NCBI GenBank assembly: GCA_018267705.1
Contig: JAFDXX010000014.1
Span: 62,001-126,000, forward strand
Direction of reading: 5' to 3'
From: Bacteroidota bacterium
Lineage (GTDB): Bacteria > Bacteroidota > Bacteroidia > Chitinophagales > Chitinophagaceae
Length of the DNA stretch: 64,000 nucleotides
The position numbers and the translations under genes are program-made. Under the pieces are notes generated by a model that worked only from the letters and a program-made list of their open reading frames with translations, was not told the DNA's origin and did not search any database. Of the stretch, positions 7,252 through 16,406 are shown piece after piece. Every line of letters begins with the position of its first letter. The first letter of the stretch is position 1.

Positions 7252-8571
7252 TTAACTTTCACTTACCCATTTATCTCTTTCATCTGGTGAAAACTTCCAT
7301 GGAGCAAAATTGTTTTCAATACTGCTGAACATGCTGTTCCATTCTTGCGGAGCATTGCTTTCTTCCATAATTAAATAACGGCGTAGTTGTGTAATAATAT
7401 CTAATGGCGAAATGCTTACAGGGCAAGCTTCTACACATGCATTGCAAGTGGTGCAGGCTCTTAACTCTTCAACAGAAATATAGTTGTGTAGTAAAGATTT
7501 ATTATCGTCTGTAAAAATTTTATGTGCATTAATATTTTTTCCAATTTCTTCTAATCGGTCTCTTGTTTTCATCATTATAGTACGCGGACTTAATAATTTA
7601 CCTGTGATATTTGCAGGGCAAGCAGCAGTGCATCTTCCACATTCTGTGCAACTATATGCATCTAATAAATTTTTCCAACTTAAATCAAACACATCTTTTG
7701 CTCCAAATTTTTTATGTTCTGTAGATGGTTCTGTTGGTGCTAATTCTGGCTGCATGGCATATAAAACTTCATTCTGTATATCAGGCATATTTTTCATTTT
7801 GCCTTGTGGTATTAGCCTTGCATAATAAGCATTAGGAAATGCAAGTAAAATATGTAAATGTTTGCTGTATGGTAAATAGTTTAAGAAAATAAATATGCCA
7901 GTAATATGCACCCACCAACAAGTTCTTTCAAACCAAACTAAACTTTGATTGCTAAAATTTTGTAATATGAAATGATAGTTTGATGAGATGATAAAATTAC
8001 CAGTTAATGTTTCTCCGTAATGCCCGTAACCTCTGCTTTGTAATAAAATATCGCAAGCATTCATTTTTAAAAACAAAAACATTAAAATAATTTCGGTAAT
8101 TAAAATATAGTTGGCATCGCTTCTTGGCCATCCGTTTAAATCATTGCTGGCAAAGCGTTTTAGCTTAATAATATTTCTTCTTATTAAAAATGTTGCACAA
8201 AAAATAATTACCAATACGGCTAATATTTCAAATGCATTAATTAATAAAGTATAAAAGCTGCCTAATGGTTTTGCAAATAATCTGTGCGTGCCTAAAATGC
8301 CATCTAATACAATTTCTAATACCTCAATATTTATAATAATAAAACCAGCATACACAAAAAAATGCATTACAGCTACCAACGGATTTTTAAACATTTTCTT
8401 TTGCCCAAACGCTAATAATAAAACATTTTTCCAACGAAGGTTTTTGTTATCGTTTATTTCTTCATCCCTTCCTAAAAAAATATTTCTTTTTATTTGTTTT
8501 GCCTTTTTGCTAAATAAATAAACAGCAGTTATAGTTAATAAAATAAAAATTAATTGAGGCAGGTATTGCAT
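7252..8571 (-). CDS. Membrane-bound (Fe-S) protein, 4Fe-4S dicluster with NarI-like anchor
   Basis: 439 residues. The N-terminal ~260 residues hold several membrane helices and resemble the cytochrome-type gamma subunit of nitrate reductase/heterodisulfide reductase. The C-terminal part binds two [4Fe-4S] clusters through CTECGRCTAACP (about 307-318) and CTTCNACVEACP (about 376-387). This is the HdrC/GlpC-type electron-transfer arrangement, acting between quinone and a partner on the cytoplasmic side. In related genomes a second protein with CCG domains commonly follows. Here the next sequence downstream is the opposite-strand lipoprotein cassette, so that partner is not adjacent. The physiological donor is unknown. 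Confidence 0.85.
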   Translation of the reverse strand: MQYLPQLIFILLTITAVYLFSKKAKQIKRNIFLGRDEEINDNKNLRWKNVLLLAFGQKKMFKNPLVAVMHFFVYAGFIIINIEVLEIVLDGILGTHRLFAKPLGSFYTLLINAFEILAVLVIIFCATFLIRRNIIKLKRFASNDLNGWPRSDANYILITEIILMFLFLKMNACDILLQSRGYGHYGETLTGNFIISSNYHFILQNFSNQSLVWFERTCWWVHITGIFIFLNYLPYSKHLHILLAFPNAYYARLIPQGKMKNMPDIQNEVLYAMQPELAPTEPSTEHKKFGAKDVFDLSWKNLLDAYSCTECGRCTAACPANITGKLLSPRTIMMKTRDRLEEIGKNINAHKIFTDDNKSLLHNYISVEELRACTTCNACVEACPVSISPLDIITQLRRYLIMEESNAPQEWNSMFSSIENNFAPWKFSPDERDKWVSES

Positions 8572-8660
8572 AATGTTTTATTATGTTGCTAAGGTAAGTT
8601 ATAGCACATTAATTTATAAATTGTTTAATTATAACCGAAAGTTTTATTTTTACTTATTGT

Positions 8661-9161
8661 ATGAAACAGAAAAATTATTTATTAGATAAAACACAGTCTG
8701 AATATAAATTGCAGCGGCTTGCATTAGAAGTAGCAGAGCATTTGCAGGGAGACAATGCTGCATTGATAATTATTGGTATTAGTGGCAGCGGAATGGTAAT
8801 TGCCAATAAAATAAATTTATTGCTTAAACAATATTTATCTGTTTCTATTGAAACAATAAGTGCAAAGTTTGATAAAGTAAAACTTGTTGATATTGTTTTA
8901 AGTAGAGAACTAAGTTTTGATAATAAAAATATTTTATTGGTTGATGATGTTGCCAATACCGGTAAAACATTATTGTATGCTTTAAAACCTTTGCTGGCAT
9001 TCTATCCTAAAAGAGTACAAACTTTAGTGTTGGTTGAAAGAATGCACAAACTCTTTCCTGTTAAACCTGATTTTGTTGGTTTATCTGTAGCTACAACTTT
9101 ACAAGATAATATTGTTGTTGAGGTTGAAGGAACTGAAGTGTTAGGTGCTTATATTGCTTAA
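8661..9161 (+). CDS. PyrR-like phosphoribosyltransferase
   Basis: 166 residues of the type I phosphoribosyltransferase fold. The PRPP-binding loop ILLVDDVANTGKTL lies at about residues 92-105. Length and layout fit the PyrR-like group of Bacteroidota, which are uracil phosphoribosyltransferase-like enzymes or regulators. No pyrimidine gene is nearby, so regulation of a pyr operon cannot be inferred. The stop overlaps the convergent mqnE stop by a few bases. Confidence 0.85.
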   Translation: MKQKNYLLDKTQSEYKLQRLALEVAEHLQGDNAALIIIGISGSGMVIANKINLLLKQYLSVSIETISAKFDKVKLVDIVLSRELSFDNKNILLVDDVANTGKTLLYALKPLLAFYPKRVQTLVLVERMHKLFPVKPDFVGLSVATTLQDNIVVEVEGTEVLGAYIA

Positions 9162-10333
9162 TTAGATAGTGCAGCAATTGTTTCATTATAAGCAATATTG
9201 CTGTAATCTTTAATTACGTTATACAAAGTATCTCGCTCAACAGGTTGGCGTTTTGCTTGTTGAATTAAAGTAACCAATTGTTCTGTACGCATACTTGGTG
9301 TCTGCTCTTCACTACCTGCCATGCTATAAATTTTTGTTGTATCATCAATTGTTCCGTCTAAATCATTCACGCCAAAACTTAAACTTAATTGAGCATTTTG
9401 CCTGCCTAACATTGGCCAATATGCTTTTATATGAGAAAAATTATCCATATATAATCTTGCAATGGCATATAAACGCATATCTTCTACAATAGATGTTTCT
9501 GCAACATGGCTCATATCATTATCTTTATTACGAAACTTTAATGGAATAAAAGTATTGAAGCCACCTGTTTCATCTTGTAATTGTCTTAGTTTCTCCATGT
9601 GATCTACTCTATGTCCATATTTTTCAATATGTCCAAACAGCATAGTGGCATTGCTATGCATACCTAATGTATGTGCTACTTTATGAATATGTAACCAACC
9701 TTCTGCATCAACTTTATCTTCACAAATTTGTTGGCGAATTTCAGGATGAAAAATTTCTGCACCGCCGCCGGGTAAAGATTGTAAACCTGCATCTTTCAAT
9801 ATTTTCATTCCTTCTTCAACTGAAACTTTTGCTTTGCGAAACATATAATCTAATTCAACAGGAGTAAAACCTTTTAAATGCAAATCGGGTCTGTGTGCAT
9901 GTATGGCATTTAATAAATCTGCAAAAAAATATAAATTCATTTTTGGATGAACACCACCAACAATATGCACTTCGGTAACAGGTTGATTATCGTATTTTTT
10001 TACAATGTTCAACATATCATCAATACTTAATTCCCAACCTTCTTCTTTATGTGCATATAAACGCGAGTAGGAACAAAACTTGCAATTAAATACACATATA
10101 TTGGTTGGTTCTATGTGAAAGTTTCTGTTGAAATAAGTTTTATCTCCGTGCTTTTGTTCTCTAACAAAATTGGCTAATGCACCAACATAAGGTAAAGAAG
10201 CTTTTTCAAACAACAATACACCATCATCAAAGCTAATGCGTTGGTTGTTAATTATTTTTTCTCCTATTAATTGTAATTGTTTGTTTGAAGTATTAGAAAC
10301 TATTGATTGAATGTGTTTATGCGTTTGCTTCAT
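9158..10333 (-). CDS. mqnE: Aminofutalosine synthase (radical SAM)
   Basis: MqnE joins 3-(1-carboxyvinyloxy)benzoate and SAM to give aminofutalosine, the first radical step of the futalosine route to menaquinone. The 391-residue protein has the cluster motif C80-x3-C84-x2-C87 (NICVFNCKFCSYSR), followed by EVHIVGGVHPKMNL and the glycine-rich SLPGGGAEIFHP. The wording of these segments fits MqnE better than its paralogue MqnC. A TATCTTTG promoter box lies 19 bases upstream. The gene overlaps the convergent phosphoribosyltransferase by four bases. Menaquinone is the usual respiratory quinone of this phylum. Confidence 0.92.
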   Translation of the reverse strand: MKQTHKHIQSIVSNTSNKQLQLIGEKIINNQRISFDDGVLLFEKASLPYVGALANFVREQKHGDKTYFNRNFHIEPTNICVFNCKFCSYSRLYAHKEEGWELSIDDMLNIVKKYDNQPVTEVHIVGGVHPKMNLYFFADLLNAIHAHRPDLHLKGFTPVELDYMFRKAKVSVEEGMKILKDAGLQSLPGGGAEIFHPEIRQQICEDKVDAEGWLHIHKVAHTLGMHSNATMLFGHIEKYGHRVDHMEKLRQLQDETGGFNTFIPLKFRNKDNDMSHVAETSIVEDMRLYAIARLYMDNFSHIKAYWPMLGRQNAQLSLSFGVNDLDGTIDDTTKIYSMAGSEEQTPSMRTEQLVTLIQQAKRQPVERDTLYNVIKDYSNIAYNETIAALSN

Positions 10334-10351
10334 GCCCTACAAATTTGGTTG

Positions 10352-10359
10352 CAAAGATA
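10352..10359 (-). promoter_or_regulatory. -7 box for mqnE
   Basis: TATCTTTG on the minus strand matches TAnnTTTG, 19 bases before the mqnE ATG. Confidence 0.6.
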
Positions 10360-10403
10360 TGTTTCAATACATCAATGCATTCAATGATATTCTATAAAAT
10401 AAA

Positions 10404-10435
10404 AAACAATGCTTTTTTTGAAGAAAGCATTGTTT
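10404..10435 (-). terminator. Terminator after the nucleoside transporter
   Basis: On the minus strand AAACAATGCTTT pairs with AAAGCATTGTTT, followed by a T-rich stretch. It lies about 20 bases past the transporter stop. Confidence 0.75.
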
Positions 10436-10453
10436 AAATACTGTAATATACTA

Positions 10454-11707
10454 TTAATGATTTATAGTTACCACTTCATTAGGATTGTGTTTATGTTTAA
10501 ACATAATAGCAAATAAAACGGCAATTATTAACGCATAAGCAGAAAATGAAAGCCAGATGTTGTGCCAATCTCTTGCTCCATTATGTGTAAAAAATTTATC
10601 AATTACAATTCCGCTTACTAAGCCGCCAAAAAAAGCACCAAAGCCGTTTGTCATCATCATAAACAAACCTTGTGCACTTGAGCGTATAGAGGCTTTTGTA
10701 TTGGTTTCTACAAATAAAGAACCTGAAATATTAAAGAAATCGAATGCCATTCCATAAACAATGCAAGACAAAATAATCATCCATAAACCATCTGCCGGAT
10801 TTCCATAAGCAAATAACCCAAAACGTAAAACCCAGGCCAACATTGATATTAGCATTACATTTTTTATTCCGAATTTTTTTAAGAAAAATGGTATGGCTAA
10901 AATAAATAAGGTTTCACTCATTTGTGAAATAGACATAATAATGGTAGAATATTTTACCATGAACGATTTTTCGTATAAAGGATTTTTTGCAAATTCCGAT
11001 AAAAAAACATCTCCATACATATTGGTAAGTTGTAATGCACCACCTAAAAACATAGAGAAAATAAAGAATAATGCCATTTTATAAGTACCAAATAATTTAA
11101 ATGCATTTAATCCCAACTTCTCACTCCATGTTGCATTTTCAGAAATTAAATTTTGTGGTGGGCATTTAGGTAATGTAAAAGAATAAATTCCTAATACAAT
11201 TGCAGAAATGGCTGCTATATAAAACATATTGGCAGAAGCTTTATTACCAGACAAATTAGTAAGCCACATAGCTGCAATAAAACCAATAGTACCCCATACA
11301 CGTATTGGCGGAAAAACTTTTACAACATCATAATTATTATTTTTTAAAATAGTATAGGCAACCGAGTTAGATAAAGCAATGGTTGGCATGTAACAAAGCA
11401 TGGCAGCAAAAATTACCCAATAAAATACAACAGAATTGCCGGCTTGTGGTAAATAAAATAATGCTAATCCACTAAGTATATGCAGTATGCCGTAAAGTTT
11501 CTCTGCATTAATAAATTTATCTGCAATAATTCCCGTTAATGCAGGCATTACAATTGATGAAATACCCAAGGTAGAAAATATGGCTCCAAATTCAGCACCA
11601 CTCCATTGTTTTGTTCCAAACCAATAATTACCAATTGTTATAAGCCATGCACCCCAAATAAAAAACTGTAAAAAGCTCATAGCAGTTAAGCGAAACTTAA
11701 TATTCAT
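10454..11707 (-). CDS. NupG-type nucleoside:H+ symporter (MFS)
   Basis: 417 residues with about 12 hydrophobic helices. The N-terminal stretch LQFFIWGAWLITIGNYW and the following SGAEFGAIFSTLGISSIVMP match the nucleoside permease (NupG/XapB) group of the major facilitator superfamily, which imports nucleosides with protons across the inner membrane. It stands alone between mqnE and trxA with its own terminator. Substrate is inferred from the family; other sugars or nucleosides are possible. Confidence 0.85.
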   Translation of the reverse strand: MNIKFRLTAMSFLQFFIWGAWLITIGNYWFGTKQWSGAEFGAIFSTLGISSIVMPALTGIIADKFINAEKLYGILHILSGLALFYLPQAGNSVVFYWVIFAAMLCYMPTIALSNSVAYTILKNNNYDVVKVFPPIRVWGTIGFIAAMWLTNLSGNKASANMFYIAAISAIVLGIYSFTLPKCPPQNLISENATWSEKLGLNAFKLFGTYKMALFFIFSMFLGGALQLTNMYGDVFLSEFAKNPLYEKSFMVKYSTIIMSISQMSETLFILAIPFFLKKFGIKNVMLISMLAWVLRFGLFAYGNPADGLWMIILSCIVYGMAFDFFNISGSLFVETNTKASIRSSAQGLFMMMTNGFGAFFGGLVSGIVIDKFFTHNGARDWHNIWLSFSAYALIIAVLFAIMFKHKHNPNEVVTINH

Positions 11708-11777
11708 ATAGCAGTTATTATAGTTAAACGATGAAGATAATAAAATTGTACTTTAAACAATCAAACAATTCGGGTAA

Positions 11778-11812
11778 TAAAAAAATCTCAACCAAAATAT
11801 TTGATTGAGATT
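11778..11812 (-). terminator. Terminator after trxA
   Basis: On the minus strand AATCTCAA (11812-11805) pairs with TTGAGATT (11791-11784), followed by a run of T. Confidence 0.8.
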
Positions 11813-11834
11813 TGTATTTCTTTTTTAGTACAAT

Positions 11835-12152
11835 TTATAAATGTGCCTGAATTTTTTTCTCTAACACACTTTTAGGTACAGCACCAATTTGTTTATCTAC
11901 AATTTTACCGCCTTTAATAAATAAAATTGCAGGAATAGAAGTAATACCGTAGTTCATACTAACATTAGGGTTATGATCTACGTTTAATTTTCCAACATTT
12001 ACTTTTCCTGCATACTCTTTACTTAACTCTTCTACTACAGGCCCAATTGCACGGCAAGGCCCGCACCATTCTGCCCAAAAATCAACTACGGTTAGTTTAT
12101 CACTTTCAATTACATCTTTCTGAAAGTTAGCATCTGTAAATTCTAAAGCCAT
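11835..12152 (-). CDS. trxA: Thioredoxin
   Basis: A 105-residue cytoplasmic disulfide reductase with the active site W29-C30-G-P-C33 in DFWAEWCGPCRAIGP and the cis-proline loop ITSIPAILFIKGG. It has the normal single-domain thioredoxin length. It is transcribed alone. A TATATTTG box at 12278-12285 implies a leader of about 120 bases, and this leader carries an element that is nearly identical in the fbaB leader. Confidence 0.96.
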   Translation of the reverse strand: MALEFTDANFQKDVIESDKLTVVDFWAEWCGPCRAIGPVVEELSKEYAGKVNVGKLNVDHNPNVSMNYGITSIPAILFIKGGKIVDKQIGAVPKSVLEKKIQAHL

Positions 12153-12208
12153 TTTTTTGTGTTTTAATTTTTATAAAAATAATTTTTGTACTTAGCAATA
12201 GTGTTTCA

Positions 12209-12235
12209 ATTAAACTGTTGTTGCGTCGCACACTT
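12209..12235 (-). promoter_or_regulatory. Shared 5'-leader element, copy 1 (trxA)
   Basis: The plus-strand reading is ATTAAACT, two bases, then TGTTGCGTCGCACACTT. The copy before fbaB at 61829-61854 differs only by a short indel in the middle. This copy begins 56 bases upstream of the trxA ATG and lies downstream of the TATATTTG box, so it should be transcribed. In RNA, AGUGU at its 5' end can pair with ACACU about 30 bases later. Function unknown. Confidence 0.6.
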
Positions 12236-12277
12236 GTACTGTTTATTTACTATGCATCTAAGTGCCAATAATAATAC

Positions 12278-12285
12278 CAAATATA
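12278..12285 (-). promoter_or_regulatory. -7 box for trxA
   Basis: TATATTTG on the minus strand, a perfect TAnnTTTG match, about 125 bases upstream of trxA. No clear -33 TTG is seen at the usual spacing. Confidence 0.55.
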
Positions 12286-12411
12286 AAAATAAGCAGGTGT
12301 TACTACCTAATTGACTTTTCCACCATTGTGTTTTATGACGAAGCTGCATGTATAAACTGACACTGAGGCGTATTTGTTAAATTCCGTATTTTGCAATCAA
12401 TAATCCTCATC

Positions 12412-13134
12412 ATGAAAAAAAATTATTTTCTTATTATTACCATTGCCCTTTTATTTACGGCTTGTAATTTTTTTAGTAAACCCATTAATGGAAACGGCAA
12501 TCAATCTTCCGAAACAAGAAATATTTCATCTGCACAAAAAATAAAATTAGCAGGCAGTTATAATGTTGAACTTTCTCAAGGAAATACTTCCTTAAAAATA
12601 AATGCCGATGAAAATTTATTACCCTATATAGAAACATATAATGATAACGGTTGGTTAGTTATCAAAACAAAAGAAGATTATCGTCTTTCATCAAACAATC
12701 CTATAAAAATTATTATTTCAACCGATAAATTAGAAGCAATTAAATTAGCCGGAAGCGGCAATATAATGGGTACAACAAAATTTATTGGAGGAGATATGTT
12801 AGAAATAAATATTACCGGAAGTGGTAATGCCACTTTAGAAGTAAATACACCAAAAGTAAAAAGTAGTATTGCCGGCAGCGGAGATATTACATTAAGTGGA
12901 GAAACGAAAGACGAAGAAATACATATTGCCGGGCATGGTAATTACAAAGCTATTAATTTAAAATCTGAGAATGCCGATGTGCATATTGCCGGAAGCGGTA
13001 ATGCTAATGTTTTTGCTGCTAATACACTATCTATACATATTGCCGGCAGTGGCGATGTAAATTATAAAGGCAACCCAACTATTGATCAAAAAATTGCCGG
13101 CAGCGGAAGTATTAAAAAAATAGCAGATAATTAA
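12412..13134 (+). CDS. GIN-domain (DUF2807) lipoprotein
   Basis: The protein, about 240 residues long, starts MKKNYFLII and has the lipobox ALLFTAC, so it is a lipoprotein. The rest is one GIN/DUF2807 beta-helix domain: repeated IAGSGN-type turns occur at least six times (for example KLAGSGNIM, NITGSGNATL, SIAGSGDITL, KIAGSGSIK). Such domains are common in envelope proteins of Bacteroidota; their molecular role is unknown. A longer frame opens with TTG at 12391, but a TATTTTG promoter-like sequence (12387-12393) overlaps it, so the ATG at 12412 is preferred. The gene ends at a strong hairpin. Confidence 0.88.
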   Translation: MKKNYFLIITIALLFTACNFFSKPINGNGNQSSETRNISSAQKIKLAGSYNVELSQGNTSLKINADENLLPYIETYNDNGWLVIKTKEDYRLSSNNPIKIIISTDKLEAIKLAGSGNIMGTTKFIGGDMLEINITGSGNATLEVNTPKVKSSIAGSGDITLSGETKDEEIHIAGHGNYKAINLKSENADVHIAGSGNANVFAANTLSIHIAGSGDVNYKGNPTIDQKIAGSGSIKKIADN

Positions 13135-13156
13135 AAATTAAAATTTATTTTAATAT

Positions 13157-13186
13157 AAAAGGCATTGAATTTTTCAATGCCTTTTT
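13157..13186. terminator. Bidirectional terminator between GIN lipoprotein and czcA
   Basis: AAAAGGCATTGAA pairs with TTCAATGCCTTTT with a 3-base loop and T-rich ends on both strands. It can end both convergent transcripts. Confidence 0.85.
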
Positions 13187-13235
13187 AAGTATGGGAGAGA
13201 ATGTTTTTTAATTCATTAAAAAATAGGAGAAAGGG

Positions 13236-16200
13236 TTACGCTGCTCCCATTTTTTTCAGCAATTTCATATTAGTTCTTTTATGCATAAATTGATAAACTA
13301 ATGTGTAAATAATTGGTAATATTAATAGTGTAAGAATAGTAGAAGTAATTAAACCGCCAATTACAACTATTGCCAAAGGTTTTTGTGTTTCACTGCCTAT
13401 GCCGGTACTAATTGCAGCAGGCAATAAACCAATAGCCGCCATTAGGGCTGTCATTACCACTGGTCTTACTCTAGATATTACACCATGTAATATGGCTTGG
13501 TGTAATGTCATTTTTGCTTCAATATTTTTTCTAAATACACTTATAAGAATTACACCGTTTTGAATACATACACCAAATAAAGCAATAAAGCCAATGCCTG
13601 CACTAATGCTAAAATTAATACCTGTAATGTGTAGTGCTAATATGCCACCAATTAAAGCAAATGGTACATTTAATATTGTTAATAAAGCATCTTTTACATT
13701 ACCGAATGTGATGAATAATATTAAGAAAATACCTAATAAACAAAGTGGCACAACATTCATTAAAGTTGAAGTGGCTCTTTGTTGATTTTCAAATTCTCCG
13801 TTCCATGTTAATCGGTAACCTTCCGGAAGTTTTACTGCTGCACTAACTTTTTCTTGTGCTTCTTTTATGGTGCTTCCTAAATCTCTTCCTCTTATAGAAA
13901 ATTTAACAGGAATATATCTGCTGTTATTATCTCTGTATATAAATGCCGGGCCAGTTAATGTTTTTATATTAGCAATTTCTTTAATAGGAACTTTAGCACT
14001 GTCTTGTGTAGGAATCATTAATCGTTCAATTTTTTCTTGTGTATCTCTAAAATCTTTTTGATAGCGAACTCTTATATCAAACTTTTTTTCTTCTTCATAT
14101 AATTGTGTAGCCGCTTTGCCGCCTAATGCCATTTCAATAACGGCTTGTGCATCGGCAGTATTAACGCCGTATAGTGCCATTTTTTGTTGATCTAATTCAA
14201 TTCTAAATTCGGGTTGCCCTAAATTTCTTAATACTCCTAAATCTTCTACACCTTGAATTTTTGATAACACAGTTTGAATTTGATTGGCTAAGCTATCTAA
14301 GGTATTAAAATTCTTTCCAAAAATTTTTACGGCTAAAGATGCGGGAACACCTGCTACTGCTTCTTCTACATTATCTCGTATGGGTTGCGAATAGTTTAAT
14401 AATAATCCGGGCAATTTTATAAGTTGCCTATTCATACTGTCAATTAATTTTTCGGTTGTTACTTCTTTCCGCCATTCATCTTTCGGATATAAATCAACGG
14501 CAATTTCTACATTAAAAAATCCTTTAGGGTCAGTGCCGTCGTTGGTTCGCCCTATTTGTGCTAATGTGTGTTTTACTTCCGGAAATTTTCTGATAATGGC
14601 TGTCATTTTATCGGAAATTTCTTTTGATTGATTTAAAGAGGCACTCATTGGTAATTGGGCTTTTACCCATAATGCACCTTCATCTAACTCAGGTAAAAAT
14701 TCGCTTCCTAAAAATTTGAATGAATAAAATGTAATTGCCATTACAATTACAGCAATTAATATACTTAGCTTAGGAACGCGATGTATTTTTTCGTATAAGA
14801 ATTTAATTCCTTTTTCAAAAAATGTAACAATAGGATTATGTTTTTCTTTTACATTCTTCTTTAATAAAATACTGGATAAAGCAGGAACTAATGTTAGTGT
14901 AAAAATTAATGCACCTAATAAAGCAAAACTTAATGTATATGCCAAAGGTGAAAACATTTTTCCTTCTACTTTTTGAAATGCAAAAATGGGTACTAAGCAA
15001 GTGATAATAATAATTTTAGAGAAGAAGATGGCTTTGCCCATTTCAGTACCTACTTGTTTAAATAAACCCAGCTTGGCTAATTTATTAAATCTTTCCATGC
15101 CTACTTCTCTTGCTCTATGATCTAATGCAACAAATAATCCTTCAACCATTACAACGGCTCCGTCTATAATAATTCCAAAATCTATTGCACCCATTGAGAG
15201 TAAGTTGGCGGGCATGCCTTTTAAACGCATACACATAAATGCAAATAGTAATGATAGCGGAATAATAATGCTTACAATAAGCGTTGTTCTCCAATCTGCC
15301 ATAAAAATCATTACAATGCAGGTTACTAAAACAATGCCTTCAATTAAATTGTGAATTACAGTATGTGTGGCATAATCCATTAATGTTGTTCTATCGTAAA
15401 AGGGAACAAGCTTTACATCTTTTGGTAATATATTATCATTAATGTCTTTTACTTTTTCATGTAATCTATTTAATACTTCGCTTGGATTTTCTCCTTTAGT
15501 CATTACAACAATTCCTTCTAAAACATCGGAGATTGTATCTTTTGAAACCTGCCCTAATCTTGGCTTCCCGGCTTCTTTAACTTGTGCAAGATTTTTTACC
15601 AGAATGGGAACACTGTTAATTTTAGTAACAATAATGTTTTCTATTTCTGAAATGTTGTTAAGTAAGCCAATGCCTCTTACTACATAGGCCTGTCCATTTC
15701 TTTCAATAATATCTCCTCCAACATTTATATTGCTTTTGGCAACTGCATTATATACATCTAAAGAACTTAAACCGTATTTTAATAAATAGTTAGGGTTTAC
15801 GCTTATTTCAAAACTTTTTTCTTCTCCTCCAAAACTGTTTACATCTGCAACGCCCGGTACACGTTTAAATTCTCTGTCTAATACCCACTCTTGAATGGTA
15901 TATAATTCTCTAATATTTCTGGTATTGCTTTTTAAAGTGTATCTGAAAATTTCTCCGGTTGGACCGTATGGTGGTTGAATATCGGGTTTAATAGCATCGG
16001 GTAAATCTATATTGGCAATACGGCTAAATACTTGTTGGCGTGCAAATGCATCATCTACATTATCATCAAAAATTATTCTTATATAAGATAAACCGAATGA
16101 AGATGTTGTACGAAGATTTGATTTTTTTTGAACCGATGCTAATGCTGTTTCTAAAGGAATGGTAACAAATTTTTCAACCTCTTCGGCACTTCTTCCTGCC

Positions 16201-16367
16201 CATTGTGTTATAATAATAACTTGCGTATTGGTTACATCAGGAAAGGTTTCTATTGGTGTGTTTTTATAACTAATAAAACCAATTATTGCTAATACTGCTG
16301 TTAGAAAGAAAATAAAATAGCGATGCCTGAGTGAAAAATGTATGATGCTTTTTATGAGTTTATTCAT
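13236..16367 (-). CDS. CzcA-type heavy-metal RND efflux pump (pair 1)
   Basis: 1043 residues, the inner-membrane proton/metal antiporter of a tripartite efflux system. It has the RND layout of one N-terminal helix, a periplasmic porter domain, six helices, and a repeat of this. The helix-4 signature DFGIIIDGAVVMVEG (about residues 392-406) resembles the Zn/Co/Ni (CzcA) subgroup rather than the Cu/Ag (CusA) subgroup. It follows its adaptor gene (16407-17507) in the same direction. It is a clear paralogue of the second pump at 17636-20830. Confidence 0.92.
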   Translation of the reverse strand: MNKLIKSIIHFSLRHRYFIFFLTAVLAIIGFISYKNTPIETFPDVTNTQVIIITQWAGRSAEEVEKFVTIPLETALASVQKKSNLRTTSSFGLSYIRIIFDDNVDDAFARQQVFSRIANIDLPDAIKPDIQPPYGPTGEIFRYTLKSNTRNIRELYTIQEWVLDREFKRVPGVADVNSFGGEEKSFEISVNPNYLLKYGLSSLDVYNAVAKSNINVGGDIIERNGQAYVVRGIGLLNNISEIENIIVTKINSVPILVKNLAQVKEAGKPRLGQVSKDTISDVLEGIVVMTKGENPSEVLNRLHEKVKDINDNILPKDVKLVPFYDRTTLMDYATHTVIHNLIEGIVLVTCIVMIFMADWRTTLIVSIIIPLSLLFAFMCMRLKGMPANLLSMGAIDFGIIIDGAVVMVEGLFVALDHRAREVGMERFNKLAKLGLFKQVGTEMGKAIFFSKIIIITCLVPIFAFQKVEGKMFSPLAYTLSFALLGALIFTLTLVPALSSILLKKNVKEKHNPIVTFFEKGIKFLYEKIHRVPKLSILIAVIVMAITFYSFKFLGSEFLPELDEGALWVKAQLPMSASLNQSKEISDKMTAIIRKFPEVKHTLAQIGRTNDGTDPKGFFNVEIAVDLYPKDEWRKEVTTEKLIDSMNRQLIKLPGLLLNYSQPIRDNVEEAVAGVPASLAVKIFGKNFNTLDSLANQIQTVLSKIQGVEDLGVLRNLGQPEFRIELDQQKMALYGVNTADAQAVIEMALGGKAATQLYEEEKKFDIRVRYQKDFRDTQEKIERLMIPTQDSAKVPIKEIANIKTLTGPAFIYRDNNSRYIPVKFSIRGRDLGSTIKEAQEKVSAAVKLPEGYRLTWNGEFENQQRATSTLMNVVPLCLLGIFLILFITFGNVKDALLTILNVPFALIGGILALHITGINFSISAGIGFIALFGVCIQNGVILISVFRKNIEAKMTLHQAILHGVISRVRPVVMTALMAAIGLLPAAISTGIGSETQKPLAIVVIGGLITSTILTLLILPIIYTLVYQFMHKRTNMKLLKKMGAA

Positions 16368-16406
16368 GCGAAGTAACCTTAAATATTAAGTTGAAATAAA
16401 TGAATA

